Numbered from the stretch's first letter, positions 44,149 through 53,270 are shown. The stretch: 64,000 bases of DNA from Bacillus sp. NEB1478 (GCF_031582965.1 NZ_CP134049.1:868001-932000); one strand, 5' to 3'. Made by a program: numbers and translations. The notes: generated by a model from the sequence alone, not told the origin.

Positions 44149-45330
44149 ATGATAAAAGATGCAGTCATAGTAGCAGGTGCCAGAACACCTGTTGGAAAAG
44201 CCAAAAAAGGATCTTTTGCACATATGAGACCGGATGAATTAGCGGCGTTGACCATACAAGAAACGTTAAAACGCGCAGGCGGATATGACGGTGAGATCGA
44301 TGACTTGATAATCGGATGTGCGGTGCCGGAAGCGGAACAAGGAATGAACATGGCCCGTTTAATAGGTGCTCGTGCAGGTTTGCCTGAAACGGTACCGGCT
44401 ATTACGATCAACAGGTTTTGTTCCTCAGGCCTGCAAAGTATCGCATATGGTGCGGAAAAAATCATGCTCGGTCAGGCGGATGCGATTATTGCCGGCGGTG
44501 CAGAATCCATGAGTCTTGTTCCGGTTGTGGGGCATGTCGTAAAACCAAACCCATATCTCGTTGAAACGGTTCCTCAATATTATATGGGAATGGGTCATAC
44601 CGCTGAAGAAGTGGCGAGACGTTTCGGGATTTCCAGACAAGATCAAGACGAGTTCGCAGTAAGAAGCCATCAAAAAGCAGCGAATGCCATTAAAGACGGA
44701 AAGTTTAATGATGAAATTGTTCCAGTCCATGTTATGAAGCGCTGGCTTGATGAGCAATCCAAATTAGTTGAAAAAGAAATAGCCGTTTCCGTTGATGAAG
44801 GAGTTCGCCCTGGTACGACGGTAGATGTGCTCGGAAAATTGCGTCCGGCATTTACACCAACTGGATCTGTTACTGCAGGAAACTCCTCTCAAACAAGTGA
44901 CGGAGCAGCATCTGTTCTTCTCATGAGCCGAGATAAAGCGGAAGCAGAAGGTTTGAAGCCTTTATTGAAATTCCGTTCGTTTGCCGTTGCTGGTGTGGCA
45001 CCTGACATTATGGGTATAGGTCCTGTTGCGGCGATACCAAAAGCGTTGAAGATGGCAGGACTTGAACTTTCTGATATCGGACTTTTCGAACTGAACGAAG
45101 CTTTTGCTTCACAGTCTGTTCAAGTCATTCGTGAACTGAATCTTCCTGAAGATAAAGTGAACGTGAACGGTGGTGCCATCGCACTTGGGCACCCGCTTGG
45201 CTGTTCTGGAACAAAGTTAACTCTGACATTGCTTCACGAAATGAAACGCAGAAACGAACAGTTCGGAATTGTAACAATGTGTATCGGCGGCGGAATGGGT
45301 GCAGCGGGAGTATTTGAACTCGTAGGTTAA
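44149..45330 (+). CDS. fadA: Acetyl-CoA acyltransferase (3-ketoacyl-CoA thiolase)
   Basis: 393-aa thiolase that cleaves 3-ketoacyl-CoA in the last step of beta-oxidation. Active-site residues: nucleophile Cys91 in NRFCSSG, the NEAFASQ motif, [14 protein letters not shown] with His and the second Cys in the C-terminal GHPxGxSG element. AAAGGGGGG precedes the ATG; 16 bases after fadN. Confidence 0.96.
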   Translation: MIKDAVIVAGARTPVGKAKKGSFAHMRPDELAALTIQETLKRAGGYDGEIDDLIIGCAVPEAEQGMNMARLIGARAGLPETVPAITINRFCSSGLQSIAYGAEKIMLGQADAIIAGGAESMSLVPVVGHVVKPNPYLVETVPQYYMGMGHTAEEVARRFGISRQDQDEFAVRSHQKAANAIKDGKFNDEIVPVHVMKRWLDEQSKLVEKEIAVSVDEGVRPGTTVDVLGKLRPAFTPTGSVTAGNSSQTSDGAASVLLMSRDKAEAEGLKPLLKFRSFAVAGVAPDIMGIGPVAAIPKALKMAGLELSDIGLFELNEAFASQSVQVIRELNLPEDKVNVNGGAIALGHPLGCSGTKLTLTLLHEMKRRNEQFGIVTMCIGGGMGAAGVFELVG

Positions 45331-45349
45331 TAATAAGGAGGAATAGAGA

Positions 45350-47134
45350 ATGTCTAATACGATGGAAAGAGCAGTAATCGGCGGAAGTTTTCTTATTGAG
45401 GATCTAACTGCTGAAGATATTTTTACCCCTGAGGATTTTTCAGAAGAGCACAATATGATTGCGAAGACGACTGAAGATTTTGTCGTGAAAGAAGTGGTTC
45501 CGCAGCTTGAAAAGATGGAAGATCACGACTTCGAAGTATCCCGCAAACTTTTGACGAAAGCGGGAGAACTGGGATTGCTTGGGGCTGATGTACCTGAAGT
45601 ATACGGCGGTCTTGGCTTAGATAAAATTTCATCATCCTTAATTACGGAAAAATTTGCCCGTGGACGCGGTTTTTCAATCAGCTATGGAGCTCACGTTGGA
45701 ATCGGTTCATTGCCGATTGTACTTTTTGGGAACGAAGAACAAAAGAAAAAGTATTTGCCTGTTCTCGCAACAGGGGAAAAGATAGCAGCATATGCGTTAA
45801 CTGAACCAGGATCTGGGTCTGATGCACTCGGTGCGAAAACGACAGCGAAACTAAATGCTGAAGGCACTCATTATTTGCTGAATGGCGAAAAACAGTGGAT
45901 CACGAACTCCGCTTTCGCTGATGTATTTATCGTCTATGCAAAAATTGACGGCGAACAATTTTCTGCTTTTATCGTAGAAAGAGAGTTCCCTGGTGTTTCC
46001 ACAGGTCCGGAAGAAAAGAAAATGGGGATTAAAAGTTCATCAACACGCACCCTCATTTTAGAAGATGTTGCTGTTCCGAAAGAAAACCTGCTTTGGGAAG
46101 CGGGAAAAGGTCACTTAATCGCGTTCAATATTTTAAACATTGGCCGTTATAAGCTCGCACTAGGTTGTGTAGGGGCATCGAAACGTGCTTTAGAAGTATC
46201 CGTAAAGTATGCAAACGAGCGTAAGCAGTTCAAGCGTCCGATCAGTTCTTTTAGTTTGATACAGGAAAAATTGGCTAACATGTCGGTTCAAACGTATGCA
46301 TCTGAAAGCTCTGTGTACAGAACAGTTGGATTGTTTGAAAATCGTCTTGGTGCATTATCGGAAGAAAAGCAGAACGACGGCCCTGAAATTGCGAAAGCCA
46401 TTGCAGAATATGCGATTGAATGTTCATTGAATAAAGTATTTGCTTCTGAAACGCTGGATTATGTAGTGGATGAAGGTGTTCAAATTCATGGCGGATATGG
46501 CTTTATGTCAGAATATGAAATTGAAGGAGCATATCGCGATTCCCGTATCAATCGTATTTTTGAAGGAACAAATGAGATCAACCGCTTGCTTGTTCCGGGT
46601 ACACTTGTAAAAAAAGCAATGAAAAATGAGTTGCCGCTTATTCAAAAAGCAACGGCGCTTCAGCAGGAATTGATGATGCTTATGCCTGTTGAAGTAGGTA
46701 CTGAGGCGCTTGAGCAAGAAAAGTACCTCGTATCGATGGCGAAAAAGATTTTCTTAATGACAGCAGGACTCGCTGTTCAAAAGTTTGGTCCAAAGCTTGA
46801 AGCTGAGCAAGAAGTGTTATCAAACCTGGCTGATATCATCAGCGAGCTTTACAATATGGAATCTGTACTATTGCGTACAGAAAAGGCAATCGGAAAATCA
46901 GGTTTGGAAAAGGCAAAGCAGAAACTACTTTACACTGAAGTTTATTGTCAGGAAGCATTTAATCGCATTGAAGCACATGCGAAGGAAACGATTATCGCTG
47001 CGGAGGAAGGCGATATGCTGCGTATGATGCTTTCTGCATTAAAAAAACTGACACGCTACACGCCAGTTAATGTTATTAAGAAGAAGCGGGAGATCGCCGC
47101 TGTACTTCTGGAAGAAGAACGCTACACCGTTTAA
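45350..47134 (+). CDS. fadE: Acyl-CoA dehydrogenase
   Basis: 594-aa flavoprotein catalysing the first oxidation of acyl-CoA. Typical signatures: [14 protein letters not shown] (FAD/substrate), [17 protein letters not shown], the Arg-rich [20 protein letters not shown], and [11 protein letters not shown] with the catalytic Glu. The C-terminal 170-residue extension (long acyl-CoA dehydrogenase type) is present as in YusJ. AAGGAGG before the ATG, 19 bases after fadA; a terminator follows. Confidence 0.95.
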   Translation: MSNTMERAVIGGSFLIEDLTAEDIFTPEDFSEEHNMIAKTTEDFVVKEVVPQLEKMEDHDFEVSRKLLTKAGELGLLGADVPEVYGGLGLDKISSSLITEKFARGRGFSISYGAHVGIGSLPIVLFGNEEQKKKYLPVLATGEKIAAYALTEPGSGSDALGAKTTAKLNAEGTHYLLNGEKQWITNSAFADVFIVYAKIDGEQFSAFIVEREFPGVSTGPEEKKMGIKSSSTRTLILEDVAVPKENLLWEAGKGHLIAFNILNIGRYKLALGCVGASKRALEVSVKYANERKQFKRPISSFSLIQEKLANMSVQTYASESSVYRTVGLFENRLGALSEEKQNDGPEIAKAIAEYAIECSLNKVFASETLDYVVDEGVQIHGGYGFMSEYEIEGAYRDSRINRIFEGTNEINRLLVPGTLVKKAMKNELPLIQKATALQQELMMLMPVEVGTEALEQEKYLVSMAKKIFLMTAGLAVQKFGPKLEAEQEVLSNLADIISELYNMESVLLRTEKAIGKSGLEKAKQKLLYTEVYCQEAFNRIEAHAKETIIAAEEGDMLRMMLSALKKLTRYTPVNVIKKKREIAAVLLEEERYTV

Positions 47135-47177
47135 ATTAATTCAATTATTTTACGCTAACCTTCAAAATTCTATCTTT

Positions 47178-47207
47178 CCCTCTTGCATTTGTAAGAGGGC
47201 CTTTTTT
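47178..47207 (+). terminator. Terminator of fadNAE
   Basis: CCCTCTT / AAGAGGG stem followed by seven T. Confidence 0.75.
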
Positions 47208-47322
47208 TGCAATCATCTTTGATTAAAAAGCACATATAAAGGCAATGAATGAATGAGTCATTTCTGTCCATTTTTATTTAGTAAAAATTCATGTTTGTGG
47301 TACTATGAAAAGGGGTGATATA

Positions 47323-47682
47323 ATGCTACTGAAGGTTTATGAATATCCGAAATGCTCTACTTGTCAAAAAGCAAAAAAATGGCTAAAACAAAATGAAGTA
47401 GCCTTTGAACCTGTACATATTGTGGACAACCCTCCTTCCAAGGAAGAACTAAAAAGCCTTGTAGAAACAAGCGGGTTGGAAATCAAAAAATTCTTTAATA
47501 CGAGTGGATTGAAATATCGGGAATTAGGTATGAAAGACAAGATGAAAACAGCAACAGACGAAGAATTGCTTGAGATCCTGGCATCCGATGGTATGCTGAT
47601 CAAAAGACCAATCGCAACAGACGGAAAAATGGTTACAATTGGCTTTAAAGAAGAGCAATATGAAGAGGCTTGGAAAAAGTAA
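47323..47682 (+). CDS. Spx/ArsC-family thioredoxin-fold protein (YusI-like)
   Basis: 119-aa member of the ArsC/Spx/MgsR family with a CSTC redox motif (Cys11, Cys14) and the typical EKKFFNTSG-like loop (IKKFFNTSGLKYREL) and LIKRPIATDG. It could be a reductase or, like Spx and MgsR, an RNA-polymerase-binding regulator; the family alone does not decide. The ATG at 47323 follows AAAAGGGGTG. Position equals yusI beside gcvH in B. subtilis. Confidence 0.88.
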   Translation: MLLKVYEYPKCSTCQKAKKWLKQNEVAFEPVHIVDNPPSKEELKSLVETSGLEIKKFFNTSGLKYRELGMKDKMKTATDEELLEILASDGMLIKRPIATDGKMVTIGFKEEQYEEAWKK

Positions 47683-47753
47683 ATTTGTTACTGACTATGA
47701 TATTTATTTATTGTAGTTACTATAAACAAAAAGAAAAGCTGGAGGGATAACAC

Positions 47754-48140
47754 ATGGAATTTCCTAAAGAGTTACGCTATTCAGAAGAGCACGAATGGAC
47801 AAAATCAGAAGAAGGAAACAAAGTTCGTATCGGTATTACTGCATTTGCACAAGATGAACTTGGTGACATCGTATTCGTTGAACTCCCTGAAGTTGGAGAT
47901 GAACTTAAAGCAGACGAGCCGTTTGGAAGTGTAGAATCTGTTAAAACAGTTTCTGAGCTATATGCTCCTGTTTCTGGAAAAGTTGTAGAAGTAAACGCTG
48001 ATCTAGATGACAGCCCAGAGCTTGTAAACGAATCTCCATATGAAAAAGCATGGATGGTTGTCGTTGAACTTTCAGATTCCTCTGAGCTTGATAACTTAAT
48101 GACATCTGAACAATATGAAGAACTGATTAAAGAAGACTAA
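47754..48140 (+). CDS. gcvH: Glycine cleavage system H protein
   Basis: 128-aa lipoyl carrier. The lipoylated lysine is K64 in [15 protein letters not shown]. Besides carrying the aminomethyl group in glycine cleavage, GcvH in Bacillus is the platform on which lipoyl groups are assembled for other complexes (LipM/LipL relay). GGAGGG precedes the ATG. No gcvT/gcvP genes are near. Confidence 0.97.
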   Translation: MEFPKELRYSEEHEWTKSEEGNKVRIGITAFAQDELGDIVFVELPEVGDELKADEPFGSVESVKTVSELYAPVSGKVVEVNADLDDSPELVNESPYEKAWMVVVELSDSSELDNLMTSEQYEELIKED

Positions 48141-48204
48141 TGAAATAAATCTCTTCAGGAAAGAATAGGCATATTGCTAAATTCTTTTTTGGAGGGATTT
48201 TTTG

Positions 48205-48444
48205 ATGAACAAAAACAAAATTGATGTGACATCAAGAGTGTTTGGCAAAATGAAAGGCGGTTCCATGTCGCTGTATCTTGAAAAAGACAAAATCGGCCAA
48301 ATACATTTTACAAACCAAGGTAACATGTATGAGATGGCTGAAGGATTTGAAGTCGATCAAGAAAAAATTTATAAAAGTGAGAAACCAGCAGAGATTCCTA
48401 ATCCATCAAAATATGTTGATGAGTGTGACAAAGGCTGGTGCTGA
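48205..48444 (+). CDS. DUF2553-family small protein (YusG-like)
   Basis: 79-aa protein (KIDVTSRVFGKMKGGSMSLY, IPNPSKYVDECDKGWC) of the YusG family, function unknown; the C-terminal two Cys might bind metal or form a redox pair. GGAGGG lies 8 bases before ATG 48205; a TTG at 48202 is closer than usual. It follows gcvH as in B. subtilis. Confidence 0.8.
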   Translation: MNKNKIDVTSRVFGKMKGGSMSLYLEKDKIGQIHFTNQGNMYEMAEGFEVDQEKIYKSEKPAEIPNPSKYVDECDKGWC

Positions 48445-48467
48445 TTTATTATAAAATTGATAGGAAG

Positions 48468-48512
48468 CAGAGCAAAAAAGTACAGATCCTGCACTTTTTG
48501 CTCTGTTTTTTT
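48468..48512 (+). terminator. Terminator after yusG
   Basis: CAGAGCAAAAAAGTACAG / CTGCACTTTTTGCTCTG long stem with T-run. Confidence 0.8.
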
Positions 48513-48548
48513 GTTATTTTCACGTACACCTGAATCAAGTAACGCCAA

Positions 48549-48680
48549 TCCACTTAAATATCATTTTTACCGGTTGTGATTTTCAATATTTCCACGGTTA
48601 TTCAATTTATTTCCACGTAAAATCGAATTATATCCACGTTAAATACAATAATCCCACGTTAATTTGCAGATAACCACGAA
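48549..48680. repeat. Phased intergenic array E (TCCACGTTA, five strong and two weak units)
   Basis: TCCAC at 48549, a weak TACCGGTT near 48569, then TCCACGG 48591, TCCACGT 48612, TCCACGTT 48633, CCCACGTT (register 48653) and ACCACG (48673): spacings 20-22, 21, 21, 20, 20. It lies between convergent yusG and the GsiB-like gene. Confidence 0.8.
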
Positions 48681-48723
48681 TCGATATTTTCAAACAAAAT
48701 CCGACAACTGCTCGCCGGCTACT

Positions 48724-48981
48724 TTATTCTTTCAAAGACGATGCAAGCCCACCTTTTTTACCGATCTGCTGATAAAATTCTTTATCATGAGAATCTGATG
48801 TAGAAATACCGCCCTTTTTTCCTATCTCTTGGTAGAACCCGGTATTATGAGTTTGCGATGTAGATTTACCGCCTTTTTTTCCAATTTCTTTAAAGAATGC
48901 TTTTCCTTTCGAACGTGCGGTTTTAAGACCGCCTAATCTTCCAGCTTCTTCACGGCTCATCTTTTCAGCATTGCCAGCCAT
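48724..48981 (-). CDS. GsiB-like general stress protein with KGG repeats
   Basis: 85-aa very hydrophilic protein with four KGG-type units: REEAGRLGGLKTARSKGKAF, FFKEIGKKGGKSTSQTHNTG, FYQEIGKKGGISTSDSHDKE and FYQQIGKKGGLASS. GsiB (123 aa, more repeats) is a hydrophilin-like desiccation/stress protein under SigB. AAAAAGGAGCG precedes the ATG. It interrupts the yus order at this point. Confidence 0.85.
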   Translation of the reverse strand: MAGNAEKMSREEAGRLGGLKTARSKGKAFFKEIGKKGGKSTSQTHNTGFYQEIGKKGGISTSDSHDKEFYQQIGKKGGLASSLKE

Positions 48982-49044
48982 TGTATCGCTCCTTTTTAAT
49001 TATGATGAATCACTATCTACTTTAAGAATCACAATATTCAACAT

Positions 49045-49070
49045 TTAACCTGAATCCTTACGTTATAAAC
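49045..49070 (-). promoter_or_regulatory. Possible SigB promoter of the GsiB-like gene
   Basis: On the minus strand GTTTAT, 14 bases, GGTTAA (consensus GTTTAA-N13-15-GGGWAW; 5/6 and 4/6), giving a leader of about 55 bases. Control by SigB is known for gsiB. Confidence 0.4.
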
Positions 49071-49257
49071 ACTTTTCAATGTTTTTGAGAGAATAGTCAT
49101 TAAAATAGCGGCTGCAACAAAAATAGGGTAGGAAATAACTAAAAAGGGGAATGTTATTAAAGAACATCTCTTGCAGGATTTTAATAAAATAAAGCAAATA
49201 TAATATTTAATCGATGCATTCATTTAACAGTGCTTCAATGTATAGGAGAGATGCGTA

Positions 49258-49605
49258 ATGAATGGAAGCATGAATAAAGTAATCATTGTAGAAGGCAAAT
49301 CTGACAAAGATAAGATCGCTACGATTTTAGATGAACCCGTAGAGATTATTTGTACAAATGGAACATTAGGTCTTAGCAAACTAGAGGAACTTGCAATAGC
49401 TATAGAAGATAGAGATGTTTACATCTTAGTGGATGCTGATGATGCTGGTCTTAAATTAAGAAAGCTGCTTCAACGCGAGCTGCCGAATGCTGAGCATTTA
49501 TATATTCATAAAATGTACAGAGAAGTAGCAAAAACCCCACTGGTGTATTTAGCAAAGGTATTAGTCGGTGCTCATTTTAATATTCATAAAAATTGTTTAG
49601 GATAA
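49258..49605 (+). CDS. Toprim-domain protein (YusF-like)
   Basis: 115-aa protein consisting of a Toprim fold: the conserved Glu is in IIVEGKSDKDKI and the DxD in LVDADDAGLKLRK. Small Toprim proteins of this kind (YusF, RnmV-like) are candidate nucleases or topoisomerase-like factors; activity is unproven. AGGAGAG before the ATG at 49258; a second ATG at 49270 is possible. Confidence 0.85.
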   Translation: MNGSMNKVIIVEGKSDKDKIATILDEPVEIICTNGTLGLSKLEELAIAIEDRDVYILVDADDAGLKLRKLLQRELPNAEHLYIHKMYREVAKTPLVYLAKVLVGAHFNIHKNCLG

Positions 49606-49611
49606 TCAAAA

Positions 49612-49680
49612 ACAGCCTCTTTTCCCCCTTTGTAATCATCAGTTTTTCCTGGTGAGCGGGTAAAGGAGGTTTTTGACTTT
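49612..49680 (+). terminator. Weak terminator after yusF
   Basis: AACAGCCTCTTTTCCC can pair imperfectly with GGGTAAAGGAGGTTTTT. Confidence 0.4.
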
Positions 49681-49784
49681 TTACATAGAAACCATTGTCA
49701 AAGCTTTTTTTAAGCGGAAATTCATGATTTCATGATATCCTAATAGCACAAAATCTCATTACAAATAGTATGGAGTTTATGAAT

Positions 49785-50126
49785 ATGAATGAAATCACAC
49801 GAAATAACTGGAATTCAACAATAGAATTATCTCGTAAGGAACCCTTTTTTCTCTATCTAGAAACTCCGTTATGCGGTACATGCAAAGTAGGGAAAAGAAT
49901 GTTTGAGGTAGCATTGGCAACGATTGAAGGCCAATCTGACAGCAGTGACTCTATTCAATCAGGGGTATGTAATATTAACAGCATGCCTGAGCTCGCTGAA
50001 AAATATGGAATTACAAGCGTACCTTGTCTGCTGGTACTATCAAGGGGAATTGTGATAAAACGTATTTATGCACTTCAATCCGCTGGAGATTTATATAAAA
50101 CGATGACTGAAATCATTAGAAAGTAA
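49785..50126 (+). CDS. Thioredoxin-like protein (YusE-like)
   Basis: 113-aa thioredoxin-fold protein with CGTC (Cys30, Cys33) in LETPLCGTCKVGKRMFE and the cis-Pro loop ITSVPCLLVLSRG. Its physiological partner is unknown. GGAG lies 9 bases before ATG 49785; upstream in-frame ATGs at 49770 and 49779 are less well placed. Same position as yusE in B. subtilis. Confidence 0.82.
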   Translation: MNEITRNNWNSTIELSRKEPFFLYLETPLCGTCKVGKRMFEVALATIEGQSDSSDSIQSGVCNINSMPELAEKYGITSVPCLLVLSRGIVIKRIYALQSAGDLYKTMTEIIRK

Positions 50127-50248
50127 ATTTTTTATTAAAAAAAATGTGGTTTAAGCCCCATAATGAGTAAACAACATTCTAGTTCTAATGAAAAGTCCTT
50201 TTTTCGGGGGTTTTTCTCAAAACAAAATATGGTAATTAAATGTCGCTG

Positions 50249-50284
50249 ACACACTTCTATGTAATAAAAAGGAGTGTGTTTTTT
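50249..50284 (+). terminator. Terminator after yusE
   Basis: ACACACT / AGTGTGT stem with 17-base loop and six T. Confidence 0.6.
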
Positions 50285-50447
50285 ATGTCGGATAATGGCG
50301 TACAAGCCTTATTAGAATAGGTTTTTTGGTAAATAAAGAAGAATTATCTGTTATTTTTGCAAATTCAGTAATTTAACAAGAAAGTCACAAATGTTACGGT
50401 GGCTGTAATATTGTTATAGAACTGTATCCTACAAATGTCAAAAGTCA

Positions 50448-50456
50448 TGGTATAAA
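50448..50456 (+). promoter_or_regulatory. Extended -10 promoter of sigI (candidate)
   Basis: TGGTATAAA (TGn plus TATAAA) at 50448-50456. Upstream lies a cluster of TGT motifs (TGTTAC, TGTAAT, TGTTAT between 50395 and 50420) that recalls WalR sites but does not have the consensus 5-base spacing. The 463-base gap before sigI otherwise holds the yusE terminator and a possible leader ORF. Confidence 0.4.
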
Positions 50457-50476
50457 TGATTAGGAGAGCTTGATTG

Positions 50477-50536
50477 ATGTTTGCTCCCAGTGTAAATGTG
50501 GTAAATAAGAATGATTTGTTTAAAACAAAAAAATAA
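50477..50536 (+). CDS. Possible 19-aa leader peptide before sigI
   Basis: ATG behind AGGAG (10-base spacing) gives MFAPSVNVVNKNDLFKTKK and ends 53 bases before sigI. It lies downstream of the extended -10 promoter, so it would be on the same transcript. Chance occurrence cannot be excluded. Confidence 0.25.
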   Translation: MFAPSVNVVNKNDLFKTKK

Positions 50537-50589
50537 CTGATTTTAAAAATAACCGGTAAGCAATTTATTAACAGAGGTGATTGATAATC

Positions 50590-51345
50590 ATGACATCATT
50601 AAATTTAAACGCTGTATTTCCTTTAGCAAAGAATAAACTAACAAGCATAGAAGACAAGGTATTAACGATCCAGCAACGAGAAGATGAAAAATTAAGAAAC
50701 GAACTTATAGATGACTATCAACCATTTATTAAAAAAGTAACTTCAAAAGTGTGCAGTCAATATATAGATCGAACAATGGACGAGTTTAGTGTAGGTCTTT
50801 TTGCCTTTAATGAAGCAATCGATCAGTATCAAGAAGGGCAAGGAAGCCGTTTTCTATCGTTTGCCGATATGGTAATCAGACGCCGTGTAATCGATTATAT
50901 CCGTAAAGAAGTTCGTCAAAACCGATTGATTTTTCTTCAGCCTGATGAAGAAGACGAAGAAGGCCGTTTAGAAGAGAGCTATGCTGAACAAAAAGCAGCT
51001 ATGGATCATTTTGAAGATCAGCTCCAAGTAGAGAATCGTGTATATGAAATTGAAGAATACCAAAAGATGTTAAAAACGTTTGGCTTAAACTTTAAAGTAT
51101 TAAGCAAACACTGTCCTAAACACGTTGATGCACGCGAAAACGCTAAAGAAATCGCACGTCTACTGGCAGAAAATGAAGAACTTGCCGCATTCTTGAAAGA
51201 AAAGAAACAATTACCGATAAAAGATTTATTAAATATGGTATCCTGTAGTCGAAAAACGATAGAGAGAAATCGAAAGTATATAATAGCAGTATCATTAATA
51301 TACTTGGGCGATTTCCAAGCGCTGAAATCTTACATTCAGCCTTAA
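50590..51345 (+). CDS. sigI: RNA polymerase sigma factor SigI
   Basis: 251-aa sigma factor of the SigI class: region 2 (DDYQPFIKKVTSKVCSQYID, RFLSFADMVIRRRVIDYIRK) and a SigI-specific C-terminal domain (FKVLSKHCPKHVDARENAKE; DLLNMVSCSRKTIERNRKYI) in place of a normal region 4. In B. subtilis SigI responds to heat and cell-wall stress and drives wall genes such as lytE. The ATG at 50590 follows AGAGGTGA. The rsgI gene follows. Confidence 0.95.
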   Translation: MTSLNLNAVFPLAKNKLTSIEDKVLTIQQREDEKLRNELIDDYQPFIKKVTSKVCSQYIDRTMDEFSVGLFAFNEAIDQYQEGQGSRFLSFADMVIRRRVIDYIRKEVRQNRLIFLQPDEEDEEGRLEESYAEQKAAMDHFEDQLQVENRVYEIEEYQKMLKTFGLNFKVLSKHCPKHVDARENAKEIARLLAENEELAAFLKEKKQLPIKDLLNMVSCSRKTIERNRKYIIAVSLIYLGDFQALKSYIQP

Positions 51346-51365
51346 GGTGAAGTAATATAATTGTG

Positions 51366-51390
51366 AGGTAAGAGAAGCATTCTCTTACCT
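51366..51390 (+). promoter_or_regulatory. Perfect hairpin between sigI and rsgI
   Basis: AGGTAAGAGAA-GCA-TTCTCTTACCT: 11 perfect pairs with a 3-base loop and no T-run. It lies 21 bases after the sigI stop, so it is an mRNA processing, stabilising or attenuating element rather than a standard terminator. Confidence 0.6.
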
Positions 51391-51430
51391 GCAATTTCCT
51401 ACTGATCCTGCTACGTGCGGGGGGATATCA

Positions 51431-52594
51431 TTGAAAAGCGGCATTGTTATAGAAATAAACAATAAAAAAGCAACTTTGCTTATGAAGGATGGTACGTTTG
51501 TTACGGTGAAAATACCTAAAGGAAAACGTCCTCTCGTAGGGAAGGAATACCAGACTTCTTATTTTTCTTTCAAAAAGAGAAGTCTTTTTGCGTTGCCTTC
51601 ACTATCTTTATCTGTAGCCGTCTTAGTGGCTTTTGTTTTTTTATCTGGCATTATTCCCATTGGCAGCCAGTCTGCTGCAGCAGCTTACGTAAGCTTTGAT
51701 ATCAATCCTAGCTTAGAGGTTGGTGTGAATGACGAAATGAAGGTTGTTGAACTTTCCGCTTTTAATAAAGAAGCTAAACAATTAATAAAAAAGCATCACT
51801 TGTCGATTGATGAACATCCTTCATTCCAAGTGTTTGCCAACCAGCTTATAAACGCTTATGAAGCGGAAGGATATATGAAGTCAGATCATTCAATGCTGAT
51901 TACAACCGTTTCAAGTGAAAAAGGAAACGGTAAAACGGAAGCAGAGCTCGATCAAGCGGTTAATTCAATAGTGAAACAAGCTGTCATTAAGTACCCCGTG
52001 GCAATAACGGTAACGGAGACAAACCGTGATACACGTAAAAAGGCTGCGCAGCTTGGTGTATCCTCAGGTAAACTGACTGCTTTTCAAAAAGCCAATAAAC
52101 AACAGGTGCCTATCCAAGAAAAGATTATTAAAGAAGCTAACATTCAAGATCTTCAAAAGAAAGCAGCTGTTTCGTCTAAAGACATAAAGGTGATTCCACA
52201 TCCTAAGCAGATGCATACACCTGATCCTGATAAATCGAACAATCATACAGATCGACCTGCACAACAACGGAATCATGAATCTAAAGAATACATTGTAAAA
52301 CCGAACAAACATAATAAACTGCATACAGAGTCAAAGAACCGTAATAATAATAGTCCTGTCCGTGAAAAAAATTACGGAAAGCCAGATTACAAAAACAATA
52401 ACAGAAGTCAAAATAGCAATGAATCAAACAATAAACATCAAGAAAATCGAAAGCAAAATTATTCTGAACAAATTAAAACGAACCCTGATTCCCATCATAA
52501 TGGCAGGAACGGGAACGGAAGAAGCAATGAGCAAAGCAAAAATAGCAACGGTCATAATGGCAGCGAAACAGGGAAAAGCAGACATAATCACTAA
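51431..52594 (+). CDS. rsgI: Anti-sigma-I factor RsgI
   Basis: 387-aa membrane protein. The N-terminal RsgI anti-sigma domain (MKSGIVIEINNKKATLLMKD, IPKGKRPLVGKEY) is cytoplasmic, one helix follows (LSLSVAVLVAFVFLSGIIPI, about 57-76), then the conserved extracytoplasmic segment AAAYVSFDINPSLEVGVN, where RsgI proteins are autoproteolysed, and a long Asn/Lys/His-rich disordered tail. TTG start at 51431 behind GGGGGG. It holds SigI until proteolysis frees it. Confidence 0.93.
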   Translation: MKSGIVIEINNKKATLLMKDGTFVTVKIPKGKRPLVGKEYQTSYFSFKKRSLFALPSLSLSVAVLVAFVFLSGIIPIGSQSAAAAYVSFDINPSLEVGVNDEMKVVELSAFNKEAKQLIKKHHLSIDEHPSFQVFANQLINAYEAEGYMKSDHSMLITTVSSEKGNGKTEAELDQAVNSIVKQAVIKYPVAITVTETNRDTRKKAAQLGVSSGKLTAFQKANKQQVPIQEKIIKEANIQDLQKKAAVSSKDIKVIPHPKQMHTPDPDKSNNHTDRPAQQRNHESKEYIVKPNKHNKLHTESKNRNNNSPVREKNYGKPDYKNNNRSQNSNESNNKHQENRKQNYSEQIKTNPDSHHNGRNGNGRSNEQSKNSNGHNGSETGKSRHNH

Positions 52595-52714
52595 AAATGG
52601 TTAAACCTGTCGTAATTCCAAAAACGATTCTTTAGAGCTGTCGAAAGCTTTATAAAGGTATACCATCATTCCTCACGAACAAGAAAAAGTAACAATCAAT
52701 TCGGGGGGATCTTT

Positions 52715-53059
52715 ATGTTGGATGTACACTTTTTTGAAGAACAGATTGCCAGAAGTCCATATCTGCTTTTGTATAACATTCCGGTTAAGCCGAACTTCGA
52801 AATGTATGATGATACAACGCTTAAGATAGGTTACAAAGAAGGCAACAGCAACCGAATTGTCATTTTTAAAGGAAATCCAAACTATCTGATTTTGATGTTA
52901 GAAGGAAAGATGAAACTGACTACCCTCTTGCGGCAAGAAATGGTCGAGTTTCAAGGGACGTTAAGACAGCGGCTTAAATGGGAAGCGATTTTTTATCTAA
53001 GTTCTCACTGGGAACAAATATCTAGTGGGCTAATGTTCAAAAATGCGAAAAAAGTTTGA
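52715..53059 (+). CDS. YusD-like protein, possible SCP2-type fold
   Basis: 114-aa protein (MLDVHFFEEQIARSPYLLLY, NYLILMLEGKMKLTTLLRQE) in the position of B. subtilis yusD, between yusE and metN. I infer an SCP2-like lipid-binding fold only weakly. GGGGGG precedes the ATG. The promoter of the metNPQ operon overlaps its last codon. Confidence 0.65.
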   Translation: MLDVHFFEEQIARSPYLLLYNIPVKPNFEMYDDTTLKIGYKEGNSNRIVIFKGNPNYLILMLEGKMKLTTLLRQEMVEFQGTLRQRLKWEAIFYLSSHWEQISSGLMFKNAKKV

Positions 53060-53084
53060 CACCTATCGACAACGATGTTATTAT
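53056..53084 (+). promoter_or_regulatory. SigA promoter of metNPQ
   Basis: TTGACA at 53056, exactly 17 bases, TATTAT at 53079. The -35 overlaps the end of the yusD-like gene. Transcription should start near 53091. Confidence 0.75.
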
Positions 53085-53109
53085 TCTTCACATCGACTTT
53101 AAAATGTTT

Positions 53110-53142
53110 CGCTTTAACTTAATAACGCAACGCTTTAACTTA
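53110..53142. repeat. Direct repeat CGCTTTAACTTA, 21-base spacing
   Basis: Exact 12-base copies at 53110 and 53131 in the transcribed leader just before the SAM aptamer. The spacing equals that of the phased arrays. Confidence 0.5.
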
Positions 53143-53256
53143 TCACGAGTGGTGGAGGGACTGGCCCTATGAAACCCGGCAACCGCTAGTTGGCTTATTG
53201 TCAGCTAGAAAGGTGCCAATTCCTGCAGGACATTATTTGTCTTGGGAGATGAGGAG
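53139..53256 (+). ncRNA. SAM-I riboswitch (S-box)
   Basis: Canonical conserved blocks: CTTATCACGAGTGGTGGAGG, GACTGGCCC, TGAAACCCGGCAACC, AGGTGCCAATTCC and GAGATGAGGAG. It controls the metNPQ methionine importer: with SAM bound the following terminator forms. Confidence 0.95.
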
Positions 53257-53270
53257 AATGCGCATATATT

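Noticed and set aside
47240-47268. Second FadR site upstream of yusI (AATGAATGAGTCATTTC).
   Set aside because: It only matches half of the consensus, and the spacing of the inverted halves is wrong.
49038-49223. 60-codon hydrophobic ORF on the minus strand.
   Set aside because: No ribosome binding site, and it overlaps the probable promoter region of the GsiB-like gene.
50285-50320. An 11-codon ORF with an apparent AAGGAG binding site.
   Set aside because: The binding site is the right arm of a terminator hairpin (ACACACT/AGTGTGT) and the ATG directly follows its T-run.
50395-50425. WalR boxes upstream of sigI.
   Set aside because: TGTTAC and TGTAAT are 6 rather than 5 bases apart, so the consensus is not met; kept only as a remark.
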